Source: Carex sylvatica (Eukaryota; Streptophyta; Magnoliopsida; Poales; Cyperaceae). From it: a stretch of DNA of 64,000 bases. Location: the NCBI GenBank assembly GCA_964058845.1, contig CAXKVR010000021.1, forward strand, positions 186,001-250,000. The letters run 5' to 3'. Position 1 is the stretch's first letter; every line of letters begins with the position of its first letter. Below, piece by piece: positions 34,699 through 46,803 of this stretch. Below the pieces are notes generated by a model. That model was not told where the DNA came from. It ran no database searches and saw only the letters and a program-made list of their open reading frames with translations. Both the position numbers and the translations under genes were made by a program.

Positions 34699-37600
34699 TT
34701 AGGCCCACTTCTTGCTCTTAGACCTAAACTTATTCAGCCTGTCCCTCCAAATAGCTGTATAAAAATAATTGTTAGTTAATAATAAAATCAAAGGTTACTT
34801 GTTAAAAATACATCATGGTTCAGTTTTTTGGTTTAAATGGTTTGGATCGGATCGGTTGTATTTTTGAATTACATCATTTTTTTATTATTCTTGGTTTCGG
34901 TTCAACCAATCAAACTGAAATTTACTTGAATTACTTCATTTTTTATATTTTATGGGTTTAATCTCTCTTATTTTGATTCGACTGATATATATATATATAT
35001 ATATCTTGATATTTATTTCTATGATTATTAAATATATATGCCTATATATTGAGTTTTGACCTTTTGAAATTTAATATATCTTATTTCAGTTCTCAACCAA
35101 ACAAAACAAAATTTACTTCGTTTTTTTGGTTCGGTTAGATTTTGTAAGCCGAATAAAATTACTGTTTGACTATTTTAATCCGGTTTAAACCAAACCAACC
35201 GTTTGAACACCCCTAGTATGGTATTTGTTAGCCTTAAAAGGTAGAAATATCGTACCGGCATCCTTGTACCGTTCTTCAGTAGCTGCAGTAAGCATGTTAC
35301 TTACCAAACCAAACTCCTTTGTCTCAATGCAAGGCTGGCCATCAGGTCTACATCCATCAACCACAAAGTAATATTAATTTTTAGAAAATGTACATATAAT
35401 GTTTTACAAGGGCATATGAGCAAAAATGTACCTATCAAGTTCAGTAAATAGTAATCCATCAGAATGAGTAGCAGGTGCTAACTTGTTGTGCTCAACCACT
35501 TTCATACCGTCGCTGTATACAATGTTCCTGTTCACTTGTATCGGTACCTGAAGTTCAAATTTGTTTTTCACTTGCGAAATAAAACAAAAGCCACATTATA
35601 TACAGAACAAGTAAATTTATATATGTAAGAACAAAGTGTCAAAAACCTTGCAACGGACGGCGACATTTATTGCGTCAGAAGGGCGGCAATCGATAACTTT
35701 AGTGTCATTCTCATCTCCATTCTAATTAATTAAAAAAAATTCAAAACCAGAAATTATATCAGTGAACATAAATACTGGTAAATAGTCATTGTAATAGGCC
35801 AAAGAAATTGCATTATTTTACTAGAACTTATTCATACCTTGGCAAAGTAAATCTCAGCATGGTATGCATCCTGCACACTTTTTGTGACCCGAACCCGTTT
35901 CACCTAAATTATAAATGAATTAAATAGTTCAAATTTTGAAAAAAAAAAACATGCATGAACTACAGAATTTTGAAAACAACATAAGCTTACAGCATAGCCC
36001 ATAATCTCTGTCATCACTTTAAGGACTTCATATATTGTCGGCCTAGCCTGAAAACATAATACAACCAATCATGATCAGGAAAGGTTTTACTTTTCTTTTC
36101 TTTCAATTTCAAACTCGAGTGCAGCTATAAAAAGAGTGGAGTTGAAGTTTTAAACTAACACCATTTGTTTTAAAACTGGTAGTCTCAGTAGATGAATAAC
36201 AAATTAGCAATCACAAAAGTTTAAATCTCATATTTTACAAAAGATAAGCTGTTTTTATTTTTTTTCTAGTTGAAATAAATAATAAAATTAAAATCATTTC
36301 ATGTGTTTAAGGGTATGTCTTACAAGTTGAACATCTCGAACAGCCGCCATAAGCAGAACAGATGGCAACTCCACTGAAAAGTTATAGAAGATCGAAATTT
36401 TCAATCAAATTTCATCCTTAAAATTTTCTCATATTATAAAAAATAACAAAGGAGCTCTTTTTTCTAAAAAATTTAGCCCAATGCACTTTGATAAGAAAAG
36501 AAAAAAATCCTACAAAGCAACCCACCCAAAAATTATCCTCATTCTAAGCCACATCAAAATTCACTTTTTCTCACAAAATAACATCAAACATTTGAAATTT
36601 GACTTTTTAAGTGAAGAAAATAACATTTCAGCACTTTTTATGGGGATACAATAATTATACTATAGCTATCAATAGAGGCAGAGTCAGACTTTCAAGCTAT
36701 GGGGGTCATTCATATAAAAGTTTCATGTTGTGTATGGGGGTCAATTTTAAAGTACCCATAGCATTTTACTCTAAACTATATAGAAAATCAAGTATAAGTA
36801 CAAAAAAATTTAAAATAATGGGGGATCAATTGACCCCCATTCACTTAAAACGAAAACATTATTATCCAACATAAATTTTTAAACTCGACACAATTCTATT
36901 TTTCCTTCGCAAAAAGAAAACAAAATAAAAATAAAAAGTGATTTAAAAGAATTACTAACAAACAATAATAGGAAGGAGAAGATCGCTTCCGTCTTCCATC
37001 TTTAAAACAATAGCGGGATGCGGCGCATAATCGGGCAAGCTTCCCGCTTGGGGATTGTTATATACACACCTCACATTTGTACGGTCCCGCATTTTTATTA
37101 TAACACCGTCTGATCCCCTCCTCACTTCCACTGGTAAAATTTTTTTAAAAAAAAATCCAGAGTTAAAACACAATTTAAAACATCTCTGCCAGTATAACCT
37201 GTTAAATGGGTGGGTCCCACATGGAAGATAAACTGCAACAAAAATATAAGTTAACACAACACATACTATCTTTTGCATGAACTAACTCACCGGCAATTAA
37301 ATAACTTATGCATTTTCACCTCTAAAGTTCATAATATCATATTTACCCTTCTAAATCTCAGAAACTCGCAAATTTATCCATTTTATTGTCTTTACTATTA
37401 AAACTCATTTTAAATTAAAGTACCCATTTTACTCTTTATTAAGCAAAAAAAAACGTGTTTCAGAAAAATGTTAGTTGGGGGCAAAATGAACAAAAAAAAA
37501 AAAAAAAAACAATAAGAAAATTAAAATATTACCGGCCTCCATGACACTACAATCAACATAGTCTCCATCCCTGTCACCAAAATTACCAGCCATGCTTCCA

Positions 37601-37833
37601 TTGTCATCAGAAGAAGAACTAAAGCTACAGCAAATAGACAGCCCCTTGCTATTTCTAATTGATTTCCCAGATGAGACCGAATCAATGCCCCTGTAATTAC
37701 ATGTAAAGCCCCAGAAACTGCTTCCTCCTCTCTTTGTAAAATGACTTCCTGCAAATGCGATTGCAGTAGGTACTCTCATGCTTCTCAGATGTGCAACCGG
37801 GCGACATAGAACGGGTCCTTCAAGAGTGGCCAT
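34699..37833 (-). CDS. BBD: Bifunctional nuclease (BBD-type, DUF151), copy B
   Basis: Nine exons splice in frame to 327 aa: 37833-37533, 37130-36960, 36373-36324, 36047-35991, 35903-35838, 35721-35647, 35547-35432, 35347-35256 and 34754-34699. Exons 2-9 have the same lengths as in copy A; exon 1 has one extra Ser codon. The BFN domain keeps LKMEDGSDLLLPIIVLELP, RPSDAINVAVRCKVPIQV and the UVR-like EERYKDA, ending WRDRLNKFRSKSKKWA. Differences from A include YHAEIYFAK for YFAEIYFAK and EHNKLAP for EQTKLAP. Same strand as A about 5 kb away, so the pair arose by tandem duplication. Nothing suggests loss of function. Residues that differ near the active region could mark sub-functionalisation, which is inference only. 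Confidence 0.9.
34815..35215. mobile_element. Probable hAT-like insertion in BBD-B intron 8
   Basis: The right end reads CCGTTTGAACACCCCTA (reverse TAGGGGTGTTCAAACGG), a hAT-style terminus. The left side starts near GGTTCAGTTTTTTGGTTTAA. The matching intron in copy A lacks this sequence. The left border and target duplication are unclear. Confidence 0.45.
36660..36845. mobile_element. Small repeat insertion in BBD-B intron 2
   Basis: GGGGGTCATTCATATAAAAG, GGGGGTCAATTTTAAAG and ATTGACCCCCATTC mark a short repeat-like segment. Copy A has no counterpart in this intron. Related GACCTCCATTTT words occur at 46226 and 59078. Family uncertain. Confidence 0.35.
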
Positions 37834-37843
37834 TTTCTACCTC

Positions 37844-38510
37844 CTAATTAAACAAGAATGCATTATTCACCTTATTTTTTATAAATTTTTTTAGGAATCT
37901 TGATGAATCTATTATCATAATCCAAAAATTTACATCGTCTATTAATTAGACTAAACCTCAAGAAACAAACAGTTCCAGTTAACAAAAAGACCCAGAGCAG
38001 TAAACAAATGCAATCTCAAAATGAACCAAAAAGAAAGCCTGAAGCCCGGTACCAGAAACCGTAGTACCCCTTAGCAACAGTACCACCTGTACCAGCAACA
38101 GTACCACCTCTACCAGTACTCTACTGGCTTCACATATACTTCAAAATCGCTTTGATTGATGAAAGCACAAGTTATCATACCAAATCAAAAATTAAGATAT
38201 TTGTAGATCAAAGATCAACAACTTCTCTATTGATAATACCAAAAATACAACAATATTTTCTCTAATCGTAACTATATATCTATCTATAGCAGTTGTTATC
38301 AAGGTGCCCAATAAAAAATTAACTATGATCAGTAAAAAAAGAGAAGGTACCCAACTACAAGCAACTCAGTTCTAATCAGAATCAACAGAGAAAACACAAG
38401 ATACTGAACTGGTTTCAACTTACCAGTGAAAGAGAGATGATCGGAGAGGAGGTGGAAGAACCCAACTTGATCCAAAGAGAGAGAATGTGAAATGAGATAT
38501 GATAGGGGCA
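37844..38510 (-). promoter_or_regulatory. 5' UTR intron and leader of BBD-B
   Basis: Donor CTG|GTAAGT at 38424 and acceptor TTAATTAG at 37844 define a 5' UTR intron. The leader (about 38425-38500) matches that of copy A. A CTGGTAC/GGTACC-rich patch at 38045-38135 inside the intron resembles the 3' UTR of the LINEs in this window and may be a small LINE-derived piece. Confidence 0.55.
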
Positions 38511-38639
38511 TTGTTTCTTATCTAAAAAAGAAGGTAGATGAAAGGTCGACTGTGCTTTGGGTAAAAGTACCATTTTGCCCCTCTAAGTGCTTTTAGATTT
38601 AAAGAATTGTATGGGAGGGTATTTTGTGAAATTTGTCAT

Positions 38640-39830
38640 ATGGAAGCGGTCTACAACTTAAAAAAAGTGTTCATATTTAAGAAAATACTAATAGAAAAAT
38701 TATTTATATAAAATTTATATTATCATGTGTTTAATTTTGATATGGAAAATATTAAAATTATAAATTACATGTGACTAGTTCTCATTGGAAGTATGATTTT
38801 GTCACTCTAAATGCTCTGATATTAAAGAATTGTAAGATGGTATTTTATGGTATTTCTAATATGGAAGCGGTCTACTGATCAAATATTATCTACTGATCAA
38901 ATATTATTGTGTTTTTATTTTTAAGAAAAATCTATATTTATATTTATTCAAATTTGTTATGGAAAATATTAAAATTATGAATATTACATGCGATGTGAAT
39001 AGTTCTTATTGAAATTATAATAATGGAAAAGATTGATTTGGAAATGGTCTACAACTTTAAAAAAAAAGTGTTCATTTTTAAGAAAATACTGATACAAAAT
39101 GGATCTTTAAAAATTTTAATATCATGAGTTTAAATTTAATATGCAAAATATTAAAATTATATATATAGAGGGAGAGATGGGCTATGGTACATTGCAATGT
39201 ATAGCATTCTTTGTACATTGCACTATAAATCACGTGATTCAAAGTCCAAATAACCGATCCAAACCGTTCATCTTGATGTCCATATTAATATGTGTTTGGA
39301 GACCAAATTTTATATTTTTTGGAATTTTTTTACTATTTTTTTAGATTTATTGAAAATCGTTGTTTTCAGACAAATCTAGATCAAAAAGAACAGCGATTTT
39401 CAATAAATCTAAAAAAATAGTTAAAAAATTCCAAAAAATGTAAAATTTGGTCTCCAAACACATTAATATGGACAACAAGATGAATAGTTTGGATCGATTA
39501 TTTGGACTTTAATCACGTGATTTATAGTTCAATGTACAAAGAAGGCTATACATTGCAATGTACCATAGTCCATCTCTCTCTCTCTCTATATATATATATA
39601 TAACATGTGAATAGTTCTTATTTATTTTGCAAAAATGGAAAAAAAAAAAATTGATTTGGAAACTGTCTATGACTTAAAAAAATGTTCATATTTGACAAAA
39701 TACTATTACAAAATTATTTCTAGAAAATATATATTATCATGTGTTCAAATTTAATACGGAATTGAATTATATATATTATATGTGAATATTTCTTATTGAT
39801 ATTGTAAAAATGAAAAAAAAAATGTTAGGA
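38640..39830. repeat. Degenerate tandem array, ~170-bp unit, 4 copies
   Basis: Each unit starts like GGAAGCGGTCTACAACTTAA, runs through GTTCATATTTAAGAAAATAC and ends with TGTGAATAGTTCTTATTG. Units begin near 38641, 38868, 39048 and 39657. The third is split by the MITE at 39167-39588. Unit 1 of the BBD duplication has only about one copy (near 30240 and 31640-31740), so the array expanded after the duplication or shrank in unit 1. Confidence 0.65.
39167..39588. mobile_element. Palindromic MITE, TACATTGCAATGTA tip subfamily
   Basis: TIRs GAGGGAGAGATGGGCTATGG and, from the right, AGAGAGATGGACTATGGTAC. The tip contains the perfect palindrome TACATTGCAATGTA at both ends. It interrupts the third tandem unit; the sequence on either side joins correctly when compared with unit 2. 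The flanks are TA-rich. Confidence 0.8.
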
Positions 39831-41289
39831 TCATTAAAGGTCATTGCAATCGAAATTATGAATATTAACTTTACGTGAAACGCTCCTTAAAAATAAAGTA
39901 GAATTGTTTGTTAAAGTATTAAAATGGTGAAAACGTGACTACTATCAACTTTTTTTCTTTACGTGATCAACAAATATGAAATAGCAGAAAAATTGAAGAA
40001 GCCTATTATGGTTACGGAAGAAGACACTATTTTCACTAATTTACTAACTCGGATATAGCTTATCCATTCAAATGGGATAGAAAGGACTAAAATGATAATT
40101 TTCCACCTAATTTAATTTTTTGCTCTGGTTTGATTATAAATATTGCACAAAAAAATTGCTCAATATATCTGTTAAGACTTTTAACATTATTTGTTGGATT
40201 TGCAGTCACAAATATAGAACTCATTTTTTATGTTTGATAGTTTACTAAGTAAATCATTGTTGTTTATTAACTAGGAAAAAAAGTTGCACTTGAAGAACAA
40301 TTTGAGTGACTTTGTAATTAAATTTAAAATATTTTTTACTTTTTTAGTGTTTTGACAATTAATAATATCACAGATTGATTTAGAATAATTTTGTGCAAAT
40401 TATTTTACACAAAAAGTTTTTTTTTAACAAAGAGATTATTCATTATCATAACATGTATTAAAAAATTTAAATAAATCTTTATTCTACTAAATTTACATAC
40501 AACTATTTTTTCTTCAAAACCCATCAATATTTAATTTTTAATAAAACACAAATAATATCAACGTCATACAACTAAATATTGTCACAAAGCATTTCATCAA
40601 ATTCTTCAAAATAGATGGCAAAAGAGTAAATATAGGCTTATTTATTTTTCTTTTTTTTTTAATTTCTGATGTGAGTCCTCAAATTTCATAGGCTATATAT
40701 GTACATGGATTTCCATTGTTCTTGAAAAAAAAAATTATTTATGTGTAAAGTGTATGAAATAAATTCATTTAGTTCATCACAGTTTAATTATTTGCTAATA
40801 TTTCAATAAAAGTTGTTGTGACAGTAACAAAACCTATGGTGCATTTATACAAACCTAGAGGCGGTCTAAGAAATTATTCCTAGCAAAGGGTATTCTCGGT
40901 ATAAAACTCTAATTCCAAAAATACCCTAATGGTGTTGCCTTGGTTTTTGGGTCTACTCCAGATACTGCCCTTTACAATATTTTGGAATCTTCAATTTGTA
41001 AAATTACGATATTATCCCTTGAAAGCAAGGACCTACCTAGTAATTAAGCAAGAAGAATTTTAGTTTGTATTATCATTTGAAGAATAAATTAGGGGTAATT
41101 TGGTAAAAAATTTAGGAGGTTTCTGTAGCAGATAAAACCATTTCGGATATAGATAGAATCAAAAAGAAAGAAAAAATCATAAAAAATATCTAGAGACCAG
41201 CGGTTGACACGTGTACTTTGAAAAAATACCGAAAGGATAAGATGTTGTCATAATCTATGAAAAAACAAAAAAAAATTGAAATTTCCAAG

Positions 41290-42500
41290 AAATTAATAAA
41301 TGGTCCTTTTGAGTTATTTTCTCTAGAGAACTAATCTATTGGTATATTTCCTTTTGAAAAAATATGTATGGACAAAATTAATTTATTTTGAAGAGAAAAG
41401 AAAATGGTCAATATTCACTAATTCTTTGAGGAAATATTTATTATTGATAATAATAATAATAATTAATTATTAACTCACCTACTAGAGCTTCTTTCAGATT
41501 TTTAAATAAGAGACATTGATAATATTTTTTTTTATTTTGAAATATTGTTTACTTGTTCAAAAAAATATAGGTAAAATATATTCCAACATGACTAACTATT
41601 GGGTGTTTATAATATTTCTTCGGAGACTTGGCAAATCCAGCACAAGATTTTCCTTTTGAGAACAGATAACAAATAAAATGACAATCGAACCAAAATTCTA
41701 TTTGAATTATAAAGAATCAACTTTAAGATTCGTGCTAGGTTAAAAAAAAAACATTCATATCTCATTGTACTTCATTTCGAACTAAATTAATCTGGATTCT
41801 TATTGGACAGTTATCTCGGAGGATATGAATTATAAATGACTTCATATCAAATAAGATAACTTATATTTTGAGTATAGATTTGAACCGTTCGATCTACTTT
41901 GACACGAATATTAAAGAGGTATCCAGACTCTCAGCTAGATTGCCAACTTTCGCATCCAACCCTTAGAAGAATATTTTTAAGGTCTCTAATATGACTTGAG
42001 AGTAGGTTTGATGTTCATCAGACTTATTTTAAGATCTCTAATGCATGTGTTCTACTTTAAAATTTGTGTACATCTGTTTTAATTTTGTACATAGACTCAA
42101 AATAAACTGAACGATTTTGGAGCTCATTGGATCCAAAAGTGCATCCGATGAAAATCGGACCTACTCCATTATCCTCTAATATAAAGTGAAGGGCACTCCA
42201 ATAAGTGTCCGATTAAATTTGGTATGATATCAGTCAGAGTTGTCTGATCTGTATCAAAAATTCATGTAAATTTGTCCTAATTTGCAAATATAAAGTTGAC
42301 TGTATAAATCTTGATACACATCTGACTAAATATATATAATAGAACACACACTGAAAATTGTAATTTTTTTTACTTTTATTTAATTCTGACCGGTTCATAA
42401 CTTGCTATTTTAAATTAATACAGATTCCTTAGGTATCGAACCTACGTGCAGCCGTGTCCAAAAAATAAAAGATATTACACAAAAAAATTGGAATCATGCA
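41290..42500. other. Spacer, no gene seen
   Basis: AT-rich DNA with an AAT microsatellite at about 41450-41473. GTTATCTCGGAGGATATGAA near 41810 recalls the small MITE tip at 31424. No gene is supported. Confidence 0.4.
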
Positions 42501-43110
42501 AGAAAGAAAAAACTAACGAGGCCATACATTCTGACAACAAATTATTTTTTCAGATGATCATGGATTCAAATGATCAAGTCCTATCCATTAATTATTTTTT
42601 ATTTATCTTATCGTTTACCCTACATTCTTTTTACATTTTTTTAAAAAAGAAATATGATTGAAGATTTAAAATCTCATTCAACCTTAATTTTATCAGATGT
42701 AACATTGAGCGGGGCCCATAGAATTTTATTATTATTATTGTTATTATTATAATTATTATAATTATTTTTGTACAATTATTCTACTTGTGCAATCGTGCCC
42801 CCCCCCCCCCCCCCCCCCCCCCACACACACCCCCACCCAAAACCCCAAAAAAATAGATGCTACTACCAAAAAACAAATTAACATTCAAATACGGATTATT
42901 TAGTGGAATAATGGAAAAAAAAATGAGACCATACATTTTGACAACAAATAAAATATTTTTTCAGATGATCATGGATTGAAGTCCTATCCATTTTTTTTAG
43001 ATTTATTTTATCATTTGCCTCCATTCTTTTTTTAAATAAAAAATCTGAACGGCCAGATTAAAAATCTATCAAACTTTATTTTATTGAGGGGGGCATACAT
43101 TTTTTTTTTT
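42500..43110. repeat. ~400-bp-spaced direct duplication with C25 run
   Basis: 42505-42725 and 42915-43105 align loosely: both contain GGCCATACATTCTGACAAC-like sequence, then TTTTTTCAGATGATCATGGA and GTCCTATCCATT. Between them, 42798-42822 is 25 consecutive C bases followed by (CA)n and CCCCACCC. The homopolymer length may be an assembly estimate. Confidence 0.65.
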
Positions 43111-45720
43111 CTTCATTCATTGAATTTAAAGCATGGACCTTGTTATAATAACTACTGTTTTGTATTTATTGTAGCAATTATTGTTGTATTTATTGTACCA
43201 ATTTATCATGCTGTTCCAATAATGTAATTCAGGTTCCTAAGCATTTTATTTATTTAATTAATTATGTTACATCATGTCACATGGGTACCAAGTACCAACC
43301 AAGTCATAATTTAAATACTACTTTTCTTGTGAACCTCACCAAAATAATTAAATTCATATATGCATTACGTAGACTCATAATTTGAAAACCGAGTTCTCTG
43401 CTTGGGCAGGAAATCTGTCTCCAGAGTTATTGTTAGTGGGCTCTCAGTTCAAAAATTAAATGTGATTGATTCTTTTAACAGTGACCGGCTCTATATTCCA
43501 GTGACTAAGAGAACAGAAAATTATTGCACCCTGGAGGCCGGTGATCTCCTTCTCATAATTTGGTGATATGTGTGCTATCATTTGTACAGTTTCCTATATA
43601 TCATCTCTGAGGCATTAATGACTGATTAGGGGTGAAAGTCACATGAGTTCAGAAGAGACATCTAACTGTGACCAAATTTTATTTCCAAAATATATTTCTT
43701 AATTATCATATTTTTTTTTCAAAAAGATAAAAAAAAAATAGTTATGTTTAAAATAATTATACAATTATGTTATCTACTAAAATTTTAGATATTAGTTACA
43801 GATTTAGCACACTGCAGGGTAGGATAACTGGCTCTATTCTTATCCTGAGTCTGCCAGCAAATTAATCTTGGCTATGCACTGCCGCGCCTAATGACCTAAG
43901 CACAAGCTGTGGTCATTAGGCGCTCCTTTAATCCTCCTCTGCTCAATTGGTTTGCTCAACGCAATTCGATAGCTCCTCCTCTTCACTTTCGTCAATGCAG
44001 GCTTGATTACAAATTTGAAAATTAGCTTTAATGTAAGCTTAAACGTGATTTAATTAGTTATTTAAAATGAATTTGATTGCTACTTATTTAATTAGAAAAT
44101 TTTAGAGTTAGTTTCAATTTAATAAGATTGAACCCGATTTAATAATTTATTGATGAAAATTCTACATTAGCCCCTTGGCTACACCCAATTCTATTTTCTG
44201 ATTTCGCCATTATGACTAATTGACTATTAACCGTGACATATTTAATTAATCTTTTCCTGAGGGGACCCAACAAATTCTTTGCTTCAACATGGCATTTCAA
44301 AAGGAAACAATAATAATAATATAAAAATAGTAAATGGGGAATCTCAGTAAGAATAAAGATAAAGTTTACTTGAGTTTGGAACTAAAGCAATGTTTTAACT
44401 AAGCAATTAAGTATACAAATGTTCTATTTTTATATACTTTTTTTTGTACGTGAAAAATAAACATTCAGTGAAATAGATATTGAAAATTTTCCCGGAATTG
44501 TACGGAATTGATTGAAATTTCTAGACAACCCTAGACTGTTCATTTTAGATTGGACGGTCCAGATTAACTACGACTATATATTCATCCATATATTCATTTT
44601 CCAAATATTTGAATTAAACGGTAAGGCCTCCGATTTTGGATGAAATTTTGTCCAAAGTCCTTTGAACAAAATCCAATCCTATCTGTTAATAATTATCCGG
44701 AATTTTCCGTATCCGTTTAATCTGAATTCAGATTATTAGCATATACAGAGCGAATTCTGATCGAATAATCCGGATCTGTTTACACGCCCTAAGAATAATG
44801 GATATACCTATCAAAACTTCATATATTACATTTTATTCATAAAGATTTAATATTTGAATATTAATCCATTAAAAATCCAAATCATCTATGTTAATTCTAC
44901 CCATAACATTTTTTGTCTTGAATAATCCAACATGAAAATTTTACTAAATAAATATTTCAGACCAAAATACCCCTTTTAACCTTCTCTTCTATCCTCTGAA
45001 TTTCTATTCCATTTGCTTCTTTGGTCTGGTAAATACAAGACCAGCCTCATATATCCCTGATTCACTAAAATTATATTGCTGATTATTAATTAATAGCTTG
45101 AGATGAAAATTAGACAGTGGTGCTAGTAGGAGAAATGTCGGTTGTATAGTAAAGTATTTAACTATTTATACATGAGAAACGAAGAGAATCATTCATCAAT
45201 AATACATAATTGTTATTTCAAAGATAACATTTCGCAACTACTGATTTTACTTTTTTTCTTCTCTTTAATTTTTAGCAGTGAGAGATTTTACAAATAATTC
45301 AGTGCATAAAGTATTTTTTTTTGTAATAACAATATCTACGCTGGAACAAGTTTATAATTTATTCTTATATTAAATGAAATCCTATAAGGACTTACAACCC
45401 CCAAAAAAAAAAACATAAGATTGTAGTGAATATCAGATGTCCCAAAAATGTATTTAAGATTCTTGAATCTTTTGAGGGTGTTAAGTAACATATTAATAAA
45501 TTAAATCCATTAATTGACATTGGCACCTACCAAGGAAAAGGAAGGAAAAGGACCACCTAATTAAATTACATTTTGCTTTGTAAGCCTCATCCCAATAATT
45601 CAATTTGCCATGCAGGTGTTGCGTTTCAAGAATTGATAATACAGATCTATTAGGACCAGCGAGCCCAAATGTTCGTTCTCTAATGTGTTTAGGAAAATGG
45701 CTAGAGTAGAGTCCATATAA
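43110..45720. other. Spacer with one hairpin and a hAT-like end
   Basis: No gene is supported. CGGATCTGTTTACACGCCCTA ends near 44790; its complement starts TAGGGCGTGTAAACAGATCC, like a hAT terminus, but I cannot place its partner. The hairpin at 43884-43923 is listed separately. Confidence 0.35.
43884..43923. other. Perfect 13-bp hairpin, GC-rich
   Basis: GCGCCTAATGACC (43884-43896) and GGTCATTAGGCGC (43911-43923) are exact complements around a 14-base loop. It stands in otherwise AT-rich DNA. Role unknown. Confidence 0.7.
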
Positions 45721-45724
45721 CATA

Positions 45725-45830
45725 ATATTTTTGTTTAGATCCGGACCGTCCGATCATAATGGATTGATCCGGACCCTTTCATATTCGTGTGTATTCTGAT
45801 CGGACGATCCAGATCTGAACATAAATATTC
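45725..45830. mobile_element. ~105-bp hairpin MITE
   Basis: ATTTTTGTTTAGATCCGGAC and CCGTCCGATCA on the left pair with TGATCGGACGATCCAGATC and the following TGAACATAAATA on the right; about 33 bp with four mismatches. A diverged relative lies at 48170-48335 (AAGGTATAACAAAATATTTC and ATATTATGTTATCTCATAGG). Confidence 0.6.
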
Positions 45831-46408
45831 AATTACCTTAGGTGATATTAATTCCGGGTACTAAGCTCCGGCTCTCTAAGGGTGTGCTCCAGAACGTAGA
45901 GGGAAAACCCTCATTAAAGGAAAGGAAGCGCACAACGATGAGGAGAGACGAACTCTGTGCAGAGTAAATTTACACTCCGATTTAGAAGGTACAGATCTCA
46001 TCAAAACAAAACGTAGTGCTTCTCTCTCTTCTCCTCCGCACAGTAGCACGTACACTCCACTCCATCTTAGATTCTCCTCTTCTGAAACAGGTGCACACGC
46101 TCAGTCAGATGTGGTTTGGCACAACGTCGTAACTTGCGCATAATATTTTATTTTTTCCCTCCCTCTGCGTACCCTCTTCTGGAGGTCAGTCTAAGACTTT
46201 ACATATCCATGGACGGGAACAAACAATGAGGACAATTGACCTCTATTTTTGTAATAAAAAAGTTTATATTTATATATGATATTTTATATTAATTAGAGTA
46301 AAATGTTACAGTACTGCAAATTAATTCTCATTCTCAGTAAGAAATTTTATATGATTGATCTCCATACATCAAAAATCTAACTCCATCTCTGTGCATATTC
46401 AATAGGAG

Positions 46409-46507
46409 AATGGCTTTTTCAGAGGAGCAACTGCAACAAGAACTTACAACTTCATGGGGAGAGGAGAGGTTTCCATGGGTTGTTGGACCGAATAAGTATG
46501 ATGTCTA
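46409..46507 (+). CDS. Small open frame, doubtful
   Basis: A 32-codon frame beginning MAFSEEQLQQELTTSWG and ending NKYDV follows a pyrimidine-rich, less AT-biased stretch (45900-46200). There is no family match I recognise, and short frames arise by chance. It could be a first exon, since GTATG follows AATAA near its end. Confidence 0.15.
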
Positions 46508-46513
46508 GTTTAA

Positions 46514-46602
46514 GTTTGATATGCATCAAGATTCATGCAGACAATTTAGATTCGTGTACATGTTTAAATTCACTAACATGAATCTCGACGTGAATCAAAC
46601 AA
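46514..46602. repeat. Hairpin, GTTTGATNTGCATCAAGATT family
   Basis: AGTTTGATATGCATCAAGAT on the left pairs imperfectly with ATCTCGACGTGAATCAAAC on the right. A better-preserved relative is at 56240-56326. Confidence 0.5.
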
Positions 46603-46775
46603 ACTTCATGCTAAATTTACTTCATATATATCACTGTCTACTTGTTCACTGTAGAAGAGCATTGCATATATGATATACCAGTTCTGTTTAGTTCTGTTCC
46701 TGGCTTAAAGAGCACATCCTTCTTAATTGATGTTATGGTTTCATCTTAAAAAAGCCGATGGAATATGCAAATTGG

Positions 46776-46803
46776 GCATGGGCTTGGGCTTGGGCTTGGG
46801 CTT
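46776..46803 (+). repeat. GGGCTT hexanucleotide microsatellite
   Basis: GGGCATGGGC is followed by four GGGCTT units. Five G3 tracts separated by 3-base loops fit the pattern of an intramolecular G-quadruplex on the plus strand. Confidence 0.75.

Larger units (their letters stand above)
34500..41285. repeat. Tandem duplication unit 2 (BBD locus B)
   Basis: Homologous to 26130-33200. The far end contains AAGCAAGGACCTACCTA near 41024, matching AAGCAAGGGCCTACCTA near 32237, and similar TGACACGT sequences near 33127 and 41204. Confidence 0.75.

Noticed and set aside
38640..39830. CRISPR-like or satellite array
   Set aside because: Units are degenerate, directly adjoining and without unique spacers.
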